NCBI GenBank assembly: GCA_946539855.1
Contig: CAMNHV010000005.1
Location: 27,142 to 91,141, forward strand
Direction: 5' to 3'
Length of the DNA: 64,000 nucleotides
Origin: CAG-791 sp002449595
GTDB lineage: Bacteria > Bacillota > Clostridia > Lachnospirales > Lachnospiraceae
Numbering within the stretch: the first letter of the stretch is position 1; each line of letters starts with the position of its first letter. The position numbers and the translations under genes are program-made. Shown here in pieces: positions 62,674-64,000 of this stretch. The notes under the pieces were generated by a model. It had not been told where the DNA came from and searched no databases. It was given only the letters and a program-made list of their open reading frames with translations.

Positions 62674-63936
62674 ATGGGTGCGACATTAATAGAAAAGATC
62701 ATTCGCAGAAACACAGGTATCGGGACCGCGAAGGCGGGCGACATCGTCACGGTGAACGCCTCGCGCGTCATGATCCACGACATTTTCATTCCCTTCGTCG
62801 CGGATAAGTTTGAGGAGATGGGCTTCAAAAAGATCTGGGATCCGGACAAGGTCGTCCTGATCTACGATCACCTGGTGCCCGCGAGCCAGATCGACGATAC
62901 CAGACATTTTAAGGTCGGCGACGCGTTCGCCGAGAAGTACGGGCCGATCCACGTGCACCGCTCGGACGGCATCTGCCACCAGCTGATGCCCGAGCTCGGC
63001 TATGTGAAGCCGGGCGACGTCGTCTTCGGCACTGACTCCCACACCGTGACTTACGGTTGCGTCGGCGCCTTCTCGACCGGCATCGGCTACACCGAGATGG
63101 CGAGCATCCTCGGCACCGGCAAGCTCTGGATCCGCGTTCCGGAAACCATCCGCGTCAACGTGAACGGTCAGCTGCCGGACGGCGTGACCGCGAAGGACGT
63201 GATCCTCACGATCATCGGCGACCTGCGCGCGGACGGCGCCACCTACCAGTCCCTCGAGTTCATCGGCGACACCTTTGACCACATGTCGGTCGACAGCCGC
63301 ATGACCATCTCGAACATGACCGTCGAGGCCGGCGCGAAGTGCGGGCTGTTCAAGCCGGACCTGCGCACCGCGCTCTACAGCGGCCTGGAGGATGACGAGG
63401 TCCTCGAGGCCCTCATACCGGATGACGACGCCGTCTATGCGCGCGTCCTGAACTACCGCGCGGAGGATTTCGAGCCCGTCATGGCGTGCCCTTCGCAGGT
63501 CGACAACATCCACCCTGTGCGCGAACTCGCGGAAAAGGATATTGCCGTCGATCAGGTCTTTATCGGCTCCTGCACCAACGGGCGCCTCGAGGATCTGGAG
63601 GCCGCTGCTGCCGTGCTCTACGGGCAGCACGTCGCGCCTTTCGTGAAGCTCATCGTCACGCCGGCGAGCCGGAGCATCTACCGGAGAGCCGCGGACGCGG
63701 GCATCCTGGACGTCCTCATGGAAGCCGGCGCGATCGTGACGCATCCCTCCTGCGGCCTGTGCTGCGGCCGCACGGGCGGCATCCTCACCGACGGGGAAGT
63801 CGTCGTCGCAACCAACAACCGCAATTTCCTCGGCCGGATGGGCACCTCCAAAGTGCAGATCTATCTCTCCTCTCCGATCACCGCGGCGACCTGCGCGCTG
63901 ACCGGGAAGATCACGGTGCCGGAGGGCGTTGACTGA
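62674..63936 (+). CDS. leuC: Isopropylmalate-dehydratase-type large subunit, copy 2
   Basis: 420 residues; the same fold and motifs as copy 1: TDSHTVTYGCVGAFSTGIG near 113, GSCTNGRLEDLEAA near 299 and HPSCGLCCG near 352, giving the three Fe-S cysteines. GTNGR-type loop is closer to consensus here than in copy 1 (SCNNG). GGAG stands before ATG. The next coding signal, the beginning of rdgB, starts about 12 bases after the stop. No leuA or leuB is present in the window. Confidence 0.88.
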   Translation: MGATLIEKIIRRNTGIGTAKAGDIVTVNASRVMIHDIFIPFVADKFEEMGFKKIWDPDKVVLIYDHLVPASQIDDTRHFKVGDAFAEKYGPIHVHRSDGICHQLMPELGYVKPGDVVFGTDSHTVTYGCVGAFSTGIGYTEMASILGTGKLWIRVPETIRVNVNGQLPDGVTAKDVILTIIGDLRADGATYQSLEFIGDTFDHMSVDSRMTISNMTVEAGAKCGLFKPDLRTALYSGLEDDEVLEALIPDDDAVYARVLNYRAEDFEPVMACPSQVDNIHPVRELAEKDIAVDQVFIGSCTNGRLEDLEAAAAVLYGQHVAPFVKLIVTPASRSIYRRAADAGILDVLMEAGAIVTHPSCGLCCGRTGGILTDGEVVVATNNRNFLGRMGTSKVQIYLSSPITAATCALTGKITVPEGVD

Positions 63937-63947
63937 CGGGCTGACAA

Positions 63948-64000
63948 ATTATTTTCGCCACCGGCAACCGCGACAAATTAAGAGAGATCGGCGAGATCAT
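63948..64000 (+). CDS. rdgB: XTP/dITP pyrophosphatase RdgB, N-terminal fragment at the window edge
   Basis: The last 53 bases translate as IIFATGNRDKLREIGEI, the unmistakable start of the RdgB/HAM1 family that cleaves non-canonical purine triphosphates. No ATG, GTG or TTG lies in this frame after the in-frame TGA at 63942-63944. Either ATT (63948) is the start, or one base is missing in the AAA run at 63946-63948, in which case TTG 63929 overlapping the leuC end would be the start. The rest is outside the window. Confidence 0.65.
   Translation, partial: MIFATGNRDKLREIGEI

Overview
The window is GC-rich (about 60% by eye) bacterial DNA with dense genes, short spacers, strong Shine-Dalgarno sites and Firmicutes-type gene orders. 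It encodes a PolC-type replicase, SigH, mini-RNase III, a non-mevalonate isoprenoid pathway, an ECF transporter with a fused double ATPase, and a PurO-like IMP cyclohydrolase beside a stand-alone AICAR transformylase. Together these point to an anaerobic member of the Clostridia, most likely a GC-rich Lachnospiraceae. No phage, insertion sequence, CRISPR array, rRNA or plasmid feature was seen.

Layout. Positions 1-16.6 kb (minus strand) are housekeeping: a class A PBP, TypA, then the operon pyrH-frr-uppS-cdsA-dxr-rseP-ispG-polC, and the N-terminal third of PTS enzyme I at the left edge. A divergent promoter region near 16.7 kb switches to the plus strand for a YigZ/IMPACT protein, a short leader ORF overlapping mgtE, MgtE, and a membrane-anchored coiled-coil protein. 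A bidirectional terminator and a tRNA-Thr(GGT) follow. From 21.1 to 38.0 kb the minus strand holds ispF-cysS-mrnC-rlmB-sigH, two separate genes for the last two purine steps, a ferredoxin-type aldo/keto reductase, and a catabolic block (esterase, nucleoside hydrolase, GH172, glycerol-kinase-like FGGY kinase, ADP-ribosylglycohydrolase family). An uncharacterised gene coupled to cstA completes this run.

From 38.2 to 64 kb genes alternate in strand. There are two tandem paralogous small proteins, an SPFH protein, a zinc-ribbon membrane protein, a fucose-isomerase-family protein and a complete ECF cassette (S, double ATPase, T) behind a structured leader. Next come a TIM-barrel isomerase, a Cys-rich membrane anchor fused to a FeMo-cofactor-type domain, GH51, an aminotransferase, GH36, HflX, a second nucleoside hydrolase, an inositol-phosphatase-family enzyme, an AI-2E-type exporter, a lipid kinase, an orphan PTS IIC and PlsY. 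Two tandem small/large pairs of isopropylmalate-dehydratase-type enzymes and the beginning of rdgB close the window.

How the genes fit together. The left third links membrane and wall precursor synthesis (CdsA, UppS, the MEP enzymes, PBP) to translation (Frr, PyrH, TypA, SigH-region genes) and replication (PolC). The middle and right carry carbohydrate salvage in which several enzymes belong to furanoside-cleaving families (two nucleoside hydrolases, GH172, GH51, ADP-ribosylglycohydrolase). I read the 28.4-35.4 kb block as a candidate pentofuranoside salvage operon. That function is inferred from families and adjacency only.
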